This document shows positions 55,083-63,701 of a stretch of 64,000 bases of DNA, one piece after another. Each line of letters opens with the position of its first letter. The first letter of the stretch is position 1. The DNA is taken from the NCBI RefSeq assembly GCF_900313025.1, contig NZ_OMPQ01000009.1, positions 326,072 through 390,071 on the forward strand, given 5' to 3'. The DNA is from Pseudophaeobacter sp. EL27 (GTDB lineage: Bacteria; Pseudomonadota; Alphaproteobacteria; Rhodobacterales; Rhodobacteraceae). The position numbers were made by a program, and so were the translations under genes. Under the pieces are notes generated by a model. That model did no database searches. It was not told the DNA's origin and was given only the letters and a program-made list of their open reading frames with translations.

Positions 55083-55848
55083 TGATGACCTCACCAGCTG
55101 TGCAGAACTGGTTCAGCAGGGGGACCCCGATCGCTTTATGGCGGTAATGGCGGCCCCACCCGAGACACGCCCAATGCTCTTTGCGCTTTATGCCTTCAAT
55201 ATCGAGCTGGCAAAGGCCCCCTGGGCCAGCCAAGAGAGCATGATCGCTGAGATGCGCGTGCAATGGTGGCGCGACATCGGAGCAGAGATTGCTCAGGGCG
55301 GGCCAGTTCGCCGCCATTTTGTGGCGACCCCCCTGGGGCGGCTGCTGCGCGCAGAACTGGCAGGTCACATCGAGTCCATGGCCGAGGCCCGGCGCTGGGA
55401 CATCTACAAAGACCCCTTTGAGGATGAGGCCGCATTTGATCACTATATTGATGCCACCTCGGGAGGTTTGATGTGGATGGCGGCTGCCTCGCTTGGGCAG
55501 GCCGAGGAGGAAGTTGTCCGCAGATTTGCCTATGGGGTGGGGATCGCCAATTGGTTCAAGGCGATTCCGGAACTGGTGGGTCACCAGCGCATCCCGCTGC
55601 TGGACGGCACGCCAGAGGGGCTGCGTCAGCTGGCGCGCAGGGGCTTGGATCACATTGAACAGGCCGAAAAGCAGCGGGCATCAATCTCCAAAGACGCCGG
55701 CATGGCACTGCTATCGGGCTGGCAGGCCAGGGCGATCCTGAATCAGGCGCTGCAACAGCCTGAACGCATTGCTGAAGGCCGCCTGGGGCAAAGCGAGTTT
55801 CGCCGCCGCACTGGTCTGATCTGGCGTGCAGCGCGTGGGCACTGGTGA
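55072..55848 (+). CDS. NDUFAF6-like squalene/phytoene-synthase-fold protein
   Basis: A 258-residue all-helical protein. GTG 55072 (MVFDDDLTSCAELVQ) has GGAG seven bases upstream and overlaps the hydrolase stop by 11 bp. The fold is that of squalene/phytoene synthase (FALYAFNIELAKAP, VQWWRDIGAEI, YIDATSGGLMWMAAA), but the Asp-rich magnesium motifs are not typical, as in the NDUFAF6-like group linked to respiratory complex I assembly. No isoprenoid genes are nearby. Function here is unproven. Confidence 0.75.
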   Translation: MVFDDDLTSCAELVQQGDPDRFMAVMAAPPETRPMLFALYAFNIELAKAPWASQESMIAEMRVQWWRDIGAEIAQGGPVRRHFVATPLGRLLRAELAGHIESMAEARRWDIYKDPFEDEAAFDHYIDATSGGLMWMAAASLGQAEEEVVRRFAYGVGIANWFKAIPELVGHQRIPLLDGTPEGLRQLARRGLDHIEQAEKQRASISKDAGMALLSGWQARAILNQALQQPERIAEGRLGQSEFRRRTGLIWRAARGHW

Positions 55849-55878
55849 GTTAGCACCGGACCGTACCCAAATGATAAG

Positions 55879-55916
55879 ACGCAAAAAAGGCGCCTCACAG
55901 GGGCGCCTTTTTGCGT
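55879..55916. terminator. Bidirectional terminator
   Basis: AAAAAAGGCGCC / GGCGCCTTTTTGCG stem with a short loop serves the cysS-cimA unit and the convergent MFS gene. Confidence 0.85.
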
Positions 55917-55935
55917 TTGAACTATACTGGCAGGT

Positions 55936-57141
55936 TTAAGCCTCTTTGGGGCGCATCACCAGCCAGAGCAGCGCACCACCGGCCAGAACCAGGAAGGGGG
56001 CCATCGCCATATTGACGGCACTCCAGCCCTCAACCGGGTTGCCACCAGAGCAGTTCATCAAACCACCAGAGGCAAGCGACGCCATTGTGACTCCGCCAAA
56101 GACCAGCAGATCATTGAGACCCTGCATCCGGCCGCGCTCTTCTGGGGTGTGAGAGGCGGTCAGCATGGTGGTGGCACCAATAAAGCCAAAGTTCCAACCC
56201 ACGCCCAACAGGATCAACGCGATAAAGAAGTTTTCAAGCTCAACCCCCTGAAGTGCGACGGCCCCGGCACCGGCAAGGATGATCAGCCCCGCTGCGACAA
56301 CCTTATAGACCCCAAAGCGCGCAATCAGATGGCCCGTAAAGAAGGACGGCACATACATCGCCAGAACATGAAGCGACACCACATCCGCGGCATTGCCCTC
56401 GGTAAAGCCACATCCGACAACCGCCAAGGGCGTCGAGGTCATCACCAGGTTCATCAGCGCGTATGACACCATGGAACAGATCACCGCAACGGCGATTGCC
56501 GGGGTTTTCAACAGCTCCATCCGGCTGCGTCCTGCAGGAAGGTCTTCGTGGGGGGCTTCGGGTTTGGGGATGTCCAGGAACAGGAACAGGCCAGATCCCA
56601 GAACGTTGATGGCAATCACTGTCAGATAGGTGCCGAGAAAGGGGATAACAAAGACCTGGCTGGTCGCCTTCACCAGTTGTGGCCCCAATAGCGCCGAGAG
56701 CAAACCGCCCGCCATTACATAAGAGATCGCCTTGGGGCGGAAGCTCTCAGAAGCGGTATCAGTTGCTGCAAAGCGGTAAAAGCCATGGGCGCTCATATAG
56801 ACACCGGTCAGCAGGCTTCCCAGCAGGAAGATCGGGAAAGACCCGAGGTAAAGCCCATAGGCACCTACCAAACCGCCCAGAGCACCAAACATGGCACCGG
56901 TGAAAAACCCAGCCCGGCGGCCCCATTTCTGCATGATCGACGAAATCGGCGTCGCCGCGATCATCGAACCAGCCACGATCAAGGAGATCGGAAGGGTGGC
57001 AAAACAGGGGTTGGAAGCCAAAGACTGGCCAGCAAGCCCGCCAATGATAAAGATCATCGGCATCTGAGAGCCGAGGATTGCCTGGGCCAATACCAGGATG
57101 GCGACGTTTTTCTTGGCGACACTGTCGCTCGGGGTGGTCAT
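55936..57141 (-). CDS. Major facilitator superfamily transporter
   Basis: A membrane carrier of about 401 residues with around twelve hydrophobic segments. I chose ATG 57141 (MTTPSDSVAKKNVAILVLAQ); ATG 57153 and a frame to 57258 are possible, and no start has a good site. Family-type loops include MQKWGRRAGFFTGA and RFGVYKVVAAG. The substrate cannot be read. It is divergent from the AlkA-type gene, whose upstream region it overlaps if the longest start is used. Confidence 0.8.
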   Translation of the reverse strand: MTTPSDSVAKKNVAILVLAQAILGSQMPMIFIIGGLAGQSLASNPCFATLPISLIVAGSMIAATPISSIMQKWGRRAGFFTGAMFGALGGLVGAYGLYLGSFPIFLLGSLLTGVYMSAHGFYRFAATDTASESFRPKAISYVMAGGLLSALLGPQLVKATSQVFVIPFLGTYLTVIAINVLGSGLFLFLDIPKPEAPHEDLPAGRSRMELLKTPAIAVAVICSMVSYALMNLVMTSTPLAVVGCGFTEGNAADVVSLHVLAMYVPSFFTGHLIARFGVYKVVAAGLIILAGAGAVALQGVELENFFIALILLGVGWNFGFIGATTMLTASHTPEERGRMQGLNDLLVFGGVTMASLASGGLMNCSGGNPVEGWSAVNMAMAPFLVLAGGALLWLVMRPKEA

Positions 57142-57248
57142 GTGAACTGTCATATGGGATGCGTAGCGATCAAAACTTAGCGGAACAAGCAACAAGGGCA
57201 GAATTGGTACAATCTTCTGGCCAATACTGAGAAGGAGGTGGATCTGAC

Positions 57249-57908
57249 GTGGCGTCATTCATTACATCTGCGGCGCCGGAGGCGGGGCGGATCATTCACT
57301 CAGATGCCTGCGTCACCGAAGGGGCCGCCTGGCTGGCGGACCATGATCCGCGCTTTGCAGAGGCCTTGACCCAATGTGGCCCATTGCCACTGCGGCGCAG
57401 ACCGGATGGATTTGGGCAACTGCTCAGCGCCATTGTCAGCCAACAGGTGAGTGTCGCTTCGGCCAAGGCGATATGGCAACGGCTTCTTGACGCGCAGCTG
57501 ACCACCCGGGAAGAGGTTGTGTCTGCCAGTGAGGATGATCTGCGTGCAGCAGGGCTCAGTCGGCAAAAGATACGCTATTCCATTGCCTTGGCAGAGGAAG
57601 CGATCGATTTTGAGGCGCTGCGCGACATGCCGACGGAGGCGGTTATCAAGGTTCTGACAAAGGTGACGGGGGTCGGGATCTGGACCGCCGAAATCTACGC
57701 CATGTTCTCGCTTGGGCGAGCGGATGTTTTTGCTCCTGGTGATCTGGCCCTGCAGGAGGCAGCCAAAGACCTGTTCGATCTGCCTGCGAGACCAAGTGAA
57801 CGAGAGCTGAGAAAACTGGCCGAAGCCTGGTCGCCTTGGCGGTCGGTTGCGGCCCGCATCCTCTGGGCCTATTACCATGTAGCAAAGGACAGGGAAGGGA
57901 TCCGATGA
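57249..57908 (+). CDS. AlkA-type DNA-3-methyladenine glycosylase
   Basis: A 219-residue HhH-GPD base-excision enzyme that removes alkylated bases. GTG 57249 has AAGGAGG about ten bases upstream. The helix-hairpin-helix reads LTKVTGVGIWTAEIYAMFS and the catalytic Asp lies in ADVFAPGDLAL (in place of the usual DVFP-xDLA). The N-terminal QLLSAIVSQQVSVASA is family-typical. It overlaps the next gene by four bases (ATGA). Confidence 0.88.
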   Translation: MASFITSAAPEAGRIIHSDACVTEGAAWLADHDPRFAEALTQCGPLPLRRRPDGFGQLLSAIVSQQVSVASAKAIWQRLLDAQLTTREEVVSASEDDLRAAGLSRQKIRYSIALAEEAIDFEALRDMPTEAVIKVLTKVTGVGIWTAEIYAMFSLGRADVFAPGDLALQEAAKDLFDLPARPSERELRKLAEAWSPWRSVAARILWAYYHVAKDREGIR

Positions 57909-58570
57909 CTCGTGTACTAAAAGCTGAGCGCAGAGAGCCGCTCTCCGGGGTGACCCGGTCTATCGTGGTGTTTCTGCATGGCTACGGCGCCAATGGCGCT
58001 GACCTGCTGGGTCTCGCTGATCCACTGGCTGAGCATCTGCCGGATACTCTGTTCGTCGCACCAGATGCACCCGAGAATTGCCCAGGCGCGCCAATGGGAT
58101 ACCAGTGGTTTCCAATCCCCTGGATTGATGGATCCTCAGAGGAAGAGAGCATGCGCGGCATGAATGCCTCGATCGAGGATCTGAACGCATTTCTTGATGC
58201 CCTGATGGTCGATGAGGACGTTCTGCCCGAACAGGTCGTGCTGTTTGGTTTCTCGCAGGGCACCATGATGAGCCTGCATGTCGCGCCACGCCGCGAAGAT
58301 GCCATTGCCGGCATCGTTGCCTTCTCGGGTCGTTTGCTGTCGCCAGACACGCTCAAGGATGAAGTGGTTAGCCGGATGCCTGTCATGCTGGTGCATGGGG
58401 ATGCGGATGATGTGGTGCCGCCACAATCTCTGCCGGAAGCTGCAGAAGCCCTGGATCAAGCTGGGTTCAAGGATGTTTTTGCCCATATCATGAAGGGCAC
58501 CGGTCACGGGATTGCCCCCGACGGGTTGAGCGTTTCACTGGCCTTTATGCGCGATAAGCTCGGTCTTTAA
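57905..58570 (+). CDS. Phospholipase/carboxylesterase-type alpha/beta-hydrolase
   Basis: A 221-residue serine hydrolase of the acyl-protein-thioesterase/carboxylesterase type. ATG 57905 overlaps the glycosylase stop. Seen: VFLHGYGANGADLLGLAD, the nucleophile in LFGFSQGTMMSLH, Asp in LVHGDADDVVPPQ, and His in GTGHGIAPDG. The pairing with a DNA glycosylase is positional rather than functional as far as I can see. The hairpin terminator lies 13 bp downstream. Confidence 0.9.
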   Translation: MTRVLKAERREPLSGVTRSIVVFLHGYGANGADLLGLADPLAEHLPDTLFVAPDAPENCPGAPMGYQWFPIPWIDGSSEEESMRGMNASIEDLNAFLDALMVDEDVLPEQVVLFGFSQGTMMSLHVAPRREDAIAGIVAFSGRLLSPDTLKDEVVSRMPVMLVHGDADDVVPPQSLPEAAEALDQAGFKDVFAHIMKGTGHGIAPDGLSVSLAFMRDKLGL

Positions 58571-58582
58571 GATGTTGGAATA

Positions 58583-58614
58583 AAAGGCATAGACGGTTTC
58601 GCCTATGCCTTTCT
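58583..58614. terminator. Hairpin between convergent genes
   Basis: AAAGGCATAG / CTATGCCTTT stem with a ten-base loop. It can end both the esterase transcript and, on the minus strand, the pseudouridine synthase transcript. Confidence 0.7.
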
Positions 58615-58637
58615 ACTGATCCAGCGTTTCAATTTGT

Positions 58638-59360
58638 TCAGGATCTGCGGGGGCTCCGGCCTTTGTTCGATTGGCCAGCGGGAGCCTTGCGCTCTTTCTT
58701 TTGTCCGTCCTGCTTATGTTTAGTCTGATTTTGTTTGGTCTGGGCCTTTTGTTTCTGTGCTCGGCGATTGGGCAGGTGTGTCGGTTTAGCGGGGCCGGGG
58801 ATCGTTGGGATCTCCAGATCCTCCCAGGCGCCCTGCGGCAGCCCATCCAGGCTCCAGGCGCCTATACTATAGCGGATAAGCCGCAAGGTGGGAAAACCAA
58901 CAGCGGCTGTCATCCGGCGCACCTGGCGGTTTTTTCCTTCCTTCAGCGTCAAGGAAATCCAGCTGGTCGGGATGGACTTGCGCTCACGAATTGGTGGTGT
59001 CCGGGCCCAAAGCTGCGCAGGCTCCTCCATGAGGTCGGCCTTGGCTGGGCGGGTCATGCCGTCTTTCAGTGCGACGCCTTTTGCCAAGGCATCCAGCGCT
59101 GCCGCATCCGGCTCTCCTTCGACCTGAACCCAGTAGGTCTTGGCCATCTTGTGCTGTGGATCACTGATCCAGGCCTGCAAGCGCCCGGTATCGGTCAGCA
59201 GCATCAGACCTTCGCTGTCACGATCCAGCCGGCCAGCAGCATAAACACCGGGACAGTCGATAAAAGCGCTGAGGGTTTTGCGCGTTGAGCCTTCACTGCC
59301 GGAATCGGTGAATTGCGGCAAAACATCAAAGGGTTTGTTGAAGCGAATGAGGCGGGTCAT
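58638..59360 (-). CDS. RsuA/RluE-type rRNA pseudouridine synthase
   Basis: A 240-residue pseudouridine synthase. I chose ATG 59360 (MTRLIRFNKPFDVLPQF); the frame runs further up but without family content. The catalytic Asp lies in GRLDRDSEGLMLLT. Other blocks are TYWVQVEGEPD, LKEGKNRQVRRMTAAVG and RLIRYSIGAWSL. It lacks the S4 domain, as in RluE-type proteins (23S rRNA). The last about 50 residues are a Lys/Gln/Arg-rich tail (KAQTKQNQTKHKQDGQKKER), probably an RNA-binding extension. Confidence 0.85.
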   Translation of the reverse strand: MTRLIRFNKPFDVLPQFTDSGSEGSTRKTLSAFIDCPGVYAAGRLDRDSEGLMLLTDTGRLQAWISDPQHKMAKTYWVQVEGEPDAAALDALAKGVALKDGMTRPAKADLMEEPAQLWARTPPIRERKSIPTSWISLTLKEGKNRQVRRMTAAVGFPTLRLIRYSIGAWSLDGLPQGAWEDLEIPTIPGPAKPTHLPNRRAQKQKAQTKQNQTKHKQDGQKKERKAPAGQSNKGRSPRRS

Positions 59361-59586
59361 GGAAGATCCATAGGCAGAGCAGGGCGGGCTTGCAAGTCGA
59401 CAAAGGTGATGGAGGCGGATGTCTGTCATGGACCTGTCATGGGCCGATGGTAGCGGTGATGCGAAATCTAGTGGCTGACAGGGGCTTGTCAGACGAAAAC
59501 CACGAGATATAGTTAAACATATGCTGGGGCGGGTTCCCCGCTCTGGTGCCGGGAACGGGCAGACAGGGCGAGGAAGACGTAGCATC

Positions 59587-60171
59587 ATGGATGGCGATTT
59601 CAGAACTGATTTTGTGAGAGACCCCAGAGCACTGCGGCAGCATCCTGCGCTTGTGCTCAACGCGGATTATCGACCCCTGTCCTATTACCCGCTGTCGCTG
59701 TGGAGCTGGCAGGACGCAGTCAAGGCGGCCTGGTTGGACAGAGTGGATATTCTGGCGGAGTATGACGAAGTGGTTCACAGCCCGAGTACCGAGATCCGAA
59801 TACCCTCGGTTGTGGTGTTGAAAGACTATGTCAAACCTCAAAAGCGCGTGGCCTTCACGCGCTTTAATTTATTCCTGCGGGATGAATTTTGCTGCCAATA
59901 CTGCGGTGCCCGTGGCGATCTGACTTTCGATCATGTCGTACCACGCGCCGCCGGGGGGATCACCAGCTGGGAAAACGTGGTGGCGGCCTGTTCGCCCTGC
60001 AACTTAAAAAAGGGCTCCAAGCCATTGCACATGCTTGGAATGTCACTTCGTAAGGCGCCGCGACGTCCCGGTGCAGAGGAGCTGCGCAACACCGGGCGAA
60101 AATTCCCACCCAACCATCTGCACGACAGTTGGATGGATTTTCTCTATTGGGACACCGAACTGGACGCCTGA
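59587..60171 (+). CDS. HNH endonuclease-family protein
   Basis: A 194-residue protein. ATG 59587 (MDGDFRTDFVRDPRALRQ) has GAGGAAG about ten bases upstream. The HNH domain has paired zinc cysteines (CCQYCGAR and CSPCNLKKG) and TFDHVVPRAAGGITSWENVV with the catalytic His. It is in the group seen in many Alphaproteobacteria outside phage, with no terminase or other phage gene nearby. Role unknown. Confidence 0.88.
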   Translation: MDGDFRTDFVRDPRALRQHPALVLNADYRPLSYYPLSLWSWQDAVKAAWLDRVDILAEYDEVVHSPSTEIRIPSVVVLKDYVKPQKRVAFTRFNLFLRDEFCCQYCGARGDLTFDHVVPRAAGGITSWENVVAACSPCNLKKGSKPLHMLGMSLRKAPRRPGAEELRNTGRKFPPNHLHDSWMDFLYWDTELDA

Positions 60172-60240
60172 CTGGTGCCTTTTCAATCCCAGCATTCAGA
60201 TTGCCCTATTGGGTAAAACTCAGAGGGCGGTGCTAGCCTT

Positions 60241-61287
60241 TCAGGACTGCGAACGCTGAAGCATGCCAAACAGATCACGTGGATCATCCGGGTCTGCCAA
60301 CATATCGAGATCAATAAAGAATTCCGTGTCCTTGATGCGGTCGCGGATGTAGCGCAGGGCGCTGAAATCCTCGATCGCAAAGCCGACGCTGTCAAACAGG
60401 GTGATCTGTTTGTCGTCCCGCCGACCGGGCTTCTGGCCAAGGATGACCTGCCAGAGCTCAGTCACGGCAAAATCTTCCGGCATTTGCTGGATTTCGCCCT
60501 CAACCCGGGTTTGCGGTGGGAATTCAACAAAGACATCTGCGCGCGTCAGGATACCCGCAGCCAGCTCTGTCTTGCCAGGGCAGTCCCCGCCGATGGCGTT
60601 GATGTGCACGCCTGCGCCAACCATGTTGTCGGTCAGGATGGTGGCGTTCTGTTTGTCGGCGGTACAGGTGGTCAGGATCTGCGCGCCTTCAATGGCTTCC
60701 TCAGGTGTCGAGCAGCGTACCACCTTCAGCCCGGCAGCGGCCAGGTTGCGGGCGCATTTCTCCGTCGCGGCTGGATCCTTGTCAAAAAGACGTACGGTTT
60801 TGAGGCCGCAGATTGCCTTCATTGCCAGGGTCTGGAATTCTGATTGAGCCCCATTGCCGATCATTGCCATAGTGTCGGACCCTTTTGGCGCCAGATACTT
60901 AGCCACCATTGCCGAGGTTGCCGCAGTGCGCAGCGCGGTCAGCATGGTCATTTCTGTCAGCAGGACGGGATAGCCAGTATAGACATCCGCCAACAGGCCA
61001 AAGGCGGTTACAGTCTGCAGGCCTTCGCTGGTGTTTTTGGGATGGCCATTGACGTATTTGAAGCCATAGGCCTCACCGTCGGAGGTGGGCATCAATTCGA
61101 TCACGCCGACCTCGGAGTGGCTGGCAACGCGTGGGGTTTTATCAAACAATTCCCAGCGCTTAAAGTCCACTTCTACATATTCCGCCAGATCGCGCAGCAT
61201 GGTTTCAATACCAATGCTATGGACCAGACGCATCATGTTGTCGACGCTGACAAAGGGAACAAGGGCTTTATGCGAGGGCGTGGTCAT
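60241..61287 (-). CDS. Ornithine cyclodeaminase
   Basis: A 348-residue NAD-dependent enzyme of the OCD/mu-crystallin family that turns ornithine into proline and ammonia. Seen: VGVIELMPTSDGEAYGFKYV, LTALRTAATSAMVAKYLA, the Rossmann motif MIGNGAQSEFQTLAM, LTTCTADKQNATIL and VGAGVHINAIGGDCPGKTEL with the catalytic Asp. It is the last gene of the arginase-ctlX-ocd operon; its start overlaps the ctlX stop by four bases. Confidence 0.92.
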   Translation of the reverse strand: MTTPSHKALVPFVSVDNMMRLVHSIGIETMLRDLAEYVEVDFKRWELFDKTPRVASHSEVGVIELMPTSDGEAYGFKYVNGHPKNTSEGLQTVTAFGLLADVYTGYPVLLTEMTMLTALRTAATSAMVAKYLAPKGSDTMAMIGNGAQSEFQTLAMKAICGLKTVRLFDKDPAATEKCARNLAAAGLKVVRCSTPEEAIEGAQILTTCTADKQNATILTDNMVGAGVHINAIGGDCPGKTELAAGILTRADVFVEFPPQTRVEGEIQQMPEDFAVTELWQVILGQKPGRRDDKQITLFDSVGFAIEDFSALRYIRDRIKDTEFFIDLDMLADPDDPRDLFGMLQRSQS

Positions 61288-62210
61288 GACTGGGTCCTTT
61301 CGCGGGGGCTGAGATGGATGCCTGCCAACATGCAGCGCACCGAGCCTCCGGCTGTTTCGATTGTTGGGATGGACAGTGGCAGCAGGGTCGTGCTGCGCTC
61401 AATTGTTCTAATTTGGTCCGGGCGCAGTGCGTCCAAGGCGCGAGAGGACAGCGCCAGCAGGGGCTTGGTTCCCGTCAGGGCAAAGGTATTTCCGGCAAAG
61501 TTCTGGATCTGCTCTTCGCTGAGATCTATGACCTCATGGCCTGTTTCTTCCAGGCGAGTGGCGATCTCGGCGCGCCGCTTTGGGTCGCCGATCATCGACA
61601 GGCAGATCATGGCAAAATCGGTACCAATGCCCATCAGGACATTGCTGTGGTACACCTCACGCCCCTCCGCATCGCGGGCCTCAAAGGCCATGGGCTCATA
61701 ATTGAAATGGGTGCAAAACCGTTCAAGCAGCACCGGATCGGCGCGGTTTGATGTGACCGTATAGGCAATGCGGCCAATATGATCGAGCACCATGGCGCCA
61801 GTGCCCTCCAGGGCCAGACCGTCCTCTTCCAGCCCGGAAAAATCGATGACATCCTGCACCCGGTAGCTGCGCTTCAATTCCTCGATGATATCCCAACGCC
61901 GTTCCATCCGCCGGTTTGGCGCATACATCGGATAGATCGCGATATGGCCACCGGAATGGGTCGAGAACCAGTTGTTGGGAAAAACACTGTCCGGTGTTGT
62001 GGTGCCAGTGTCTTCAAAGACATGCACCCGAACACCAGCGTCGCGCAGCGTTTGTGCGGCTGTATCAAACTCTTGCAGCGCCTTCTTGCGTACAACCTCG
62101 GGCTCTCCGGCGGAGGTTTGAAAGGCATTGTCGCCCTGGGTATCCGGGTTTGAGCAAAAGTGATGTGGCCGGATCATGACCACAGCGGAGGGGGCTTGCA
62201 GGTTGTTCAA
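61284..62210 (-). CDS. ctlX: CtlX-type citrulline hydrolase (guanidino-enzyme fold)
   Basis: A 308-residue member of the amidinotransferase/deiminase superfamily. Seen: FPNNWFSTHSGGHIAIYPM (active-site Asn-Asn-Trp-Phe segment), EGTGAMVLDHIG, VYHSNVLMGIG with His, and the C-terminal Cys in GGSVRCMLAGIH. CtlX proteins release ornithine from citrulline. With arginase upstream and ocd downstream, ornithine would come from both arginine and citrulline. The start overlaps the arginase stop (ATGA) and the stop overlaps ocd. Confidence 0.88.
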   Translation of the reverse strand: MNNLQAPSAVVMIRPHHFCSNPDTQGDNAFQTSAGEPEVVRKKALQEFDTAAQTLRDAGVRVHVFEDTGTTTPDSVFPNNWFSTHSGGHIAIYPMYAPNRRMERRWDIIEELKRSYRVQDVIDFSGLEEDGLALEGTGAMVLDHIGRIAYTVTSNRADPVLLERFCTHFNYEPMAFEARDAEGREVYHSNVLMGIGTDFAMICLSMIGDPKRRAEIATRLEETGHEVIDLSEEQIQNFAGNTFALTGTKPLLALSSRALDALRPDQIRTIERSTTLLPLSIPTIETAGGSVRCMLAGIHLSPRERTQS

Positions 62211-63133
62211 TTGTAGCTCCGGGTTGGCCGATCAAAGACACGACGCCCCAGCGCAGAAGCGCAGAGGTCGACCATCAAATGGGCGGTGCGGCCGCGTTCA
62301 TCCAGAAAGGGGTTCAGCTCCACCAGGTCCAATGAAGTCATCAGGCCGGAATCATGCAGCATTTCACAGACCAGATGTGCTTCGCGCACAGTCGCGCCGC
62401 CCGGAACCGTGGTGCCAACTGCCGGCGCCACCGAGGGATCGAGGAAATCCACATCCAATGAGACATGCAACAACCCGTTTGCCTCTGCAACACGATCCAG
62501 GAAGCGGGCCAACGGCCCGGCAATGCCGTTTTCGTCAATGTCGCGCATGTCATGGCGACGGATATCGCTTGCTTCCAGCGCCAGGCGCTCAGGCGTGTCC
62601 ACAGAGCGCAATCCGATCATGCAAACGTTTTCCTGCGGAACCGGGTTCGCCACTTTGGGGAAGCCCTCAAACCCATCGCGTCCGGTGAAATAGCCCACCG
62701 GTGTGCCGTGCAAATTGCCGCTATCGGTGCTCTGTGGGGTGTGAAAATCTGTATGTGCATCCAGCCACAAGACAAACAGGGGCCGCCCCACGGAGGCTGC
62801 ATAATCAGCTACGCCGACGACAGAACCAAGCGACAGGGCGTGATCACCGCCAAGAAAGATCGGCAGCCCCTTGGCCATGGAATGTTGGGCAATGCTGGCA
62901 AGCGCAGAAGTCCAGCCAATTGTCTCATTCAACGCAAAAATGGCGCTGCCCTCCACATCCGGATTATGTGGGGCAGGGCTGAGGTTTCCCAGATCCGTGA
63001 CCTCATGGCCGAGCCCAGACAGCGCTTCGCCTAAGCCGGCTGTGCGAAAGGCATCCGGCCCCATCAGGCAACCGGACCGGCGTTTGCCGCTGTCAACAGG
63101 GGCGCCAATCAGAAAACAGGTCTTTTGCGTCAC
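62207..63133 (-). CDS. rocF: Arginase
   Basis: A 308-residue manganese enzyme that splits arginine into ornithine and urea. I chose GTG 63133 (MTQKTCFLIGAPVDSGK), with GGAGAG seven bases upstream. The manganese ligands are in LGGDHALSLGS, LDAHTDFHTP and SLDVDFLDPS, and the end block LVELNPFLDERGRTAH is typical. It leads the operon and is divergent from an Lrp/AsnC regulator, with a 113-bp gap that holds a palindrome. Confidence 0.93.
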   Translation of the reverse strand: MTQKTCFLIGAPVDSGKRRSGCLMGPDAFRTAGLGEALSGLGHEVTDLGNLSPAPHNPDVEGSAIFALNETIGWTSALASIAQHSMAKGLPIFLGGDHALSLGSVVGVADYAASVGRPLFVLWLDAHTDFHTPQSTDSGNLHGTPVGYFTGRDGFEGFPKVANPVPQENVCMIGLRSVDTPERLALEASDIRRHDMRDIDENGIAGPLARFLDRVAEANGLLHVSLDVDFLDPSVAPAVGTTVPGGATVREAHLVCEMLHDSGLMTSLDLVELNPFLDERGRTAHLMVDLCASALGRRVFDRPTRSYN

Positions 63134-63185
63134 GGTGAAACTCTCCACTTCTAATACAGTAGGATGTAAAAATCTCCGAAACGAG

Positions 63186-63199
63186 GTGGTTGTAACCAC
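63186..63199. promoter_or_regulatory. Palindrome in the arginase/lrp control region
   Basis: GTGGTT-GT-AACCAC is a perfect inverted repeat, about 50 bp from each of the two divergent starts. A site of this sort would suit a dimeric Lrp/AsnC regulator that controls both genes. Confidence 0.45.
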
Positions 63200-63220
63200 T
63201 CAAATTCACCGATATGTACG

Positions 63221-63226
63221 TATAAT
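63221..63226 (+). promoter_or_regulatory. -10 element for the Lrp/AsnC gene
   Basis: A perfect TATAAT lies 20 bp before the GTG start; the -35 region is weak, suggesting regulated or activator-aided start. Confidence 0.4.
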
Positions 63227-63246
63227 AGTCGAAACGGAGGCCTAAT

Positions 63247-63672
63247 GTGGATAAAACGGACGAACGCCTGATAGCCGCATTGCGGCACAATGCCCGTGCC
63301 AGCCTGTCGGACCTCGCGCTCCAGCTTGACCTCTCGCGTACAACCGTTCGGGCCCGGATCGAACGGTTGCAACTGCGCGGCGATGTGCTCGGCTTTACCG
63401 TTGTTCTGAAAGAAGATGTTCTGCGCGATCCGGTGCGGGGATTGATGATGATCGGAATTGAAGGGCGCGGGGCCAGCCGGATTATTCGTCAGCTGCAAGG
63501 GTTGCCAGAGGTGCGAGCGATCCACACCACCAATGGGCGCTGGGATCTCATTGTAGAGCTGGGGACGGAAACCCTGGAAACTCTGGATGCTGCACTTGCC
63601 AAGATCCGCACCTTTGATGGGGTGGTGAGCAGTGAAACCAATCTGCTTTTGGCCACCAAAAAGGATTCTTAG
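63247..63672 (+). CDS. Lrp/AsnC-family transcriptional regulator
   Basis: A 141-residue regulator with an N-terminal helix-turn-helix (DERLIAALRHNARASLSDLA, LSRTTVRARIERLQLRG) and a C-terminal RAM effector domain (GLMMIGIEGRGASRIIRQL, VRAIHTTNGRWDLIVEL). GTG 63247 has GGAGG six bases upstream. Its divergence from arginase-ctlX-ocd suggests it senses arginine or ornithine and controls that operon, as Lrp-type regulators of catabolic operons do. Confidence 0.92.
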   Translation: MDKTDERLIAALRHNARASLSDLALQLDLSRTTVRARIERLQLRGDVLGFTVVLKEDVLRDPVRGLMMIGIEGRGASRIIRQLQGLPEVRAIHTTNGRWDLIVELGTETLETLDAALAKIRTFDGVVSSETNLLLATKKDS

Positions 63673-63701
63673 GACAAGCTGGCGCGTGAAGCTGGGGCGG
63701 C

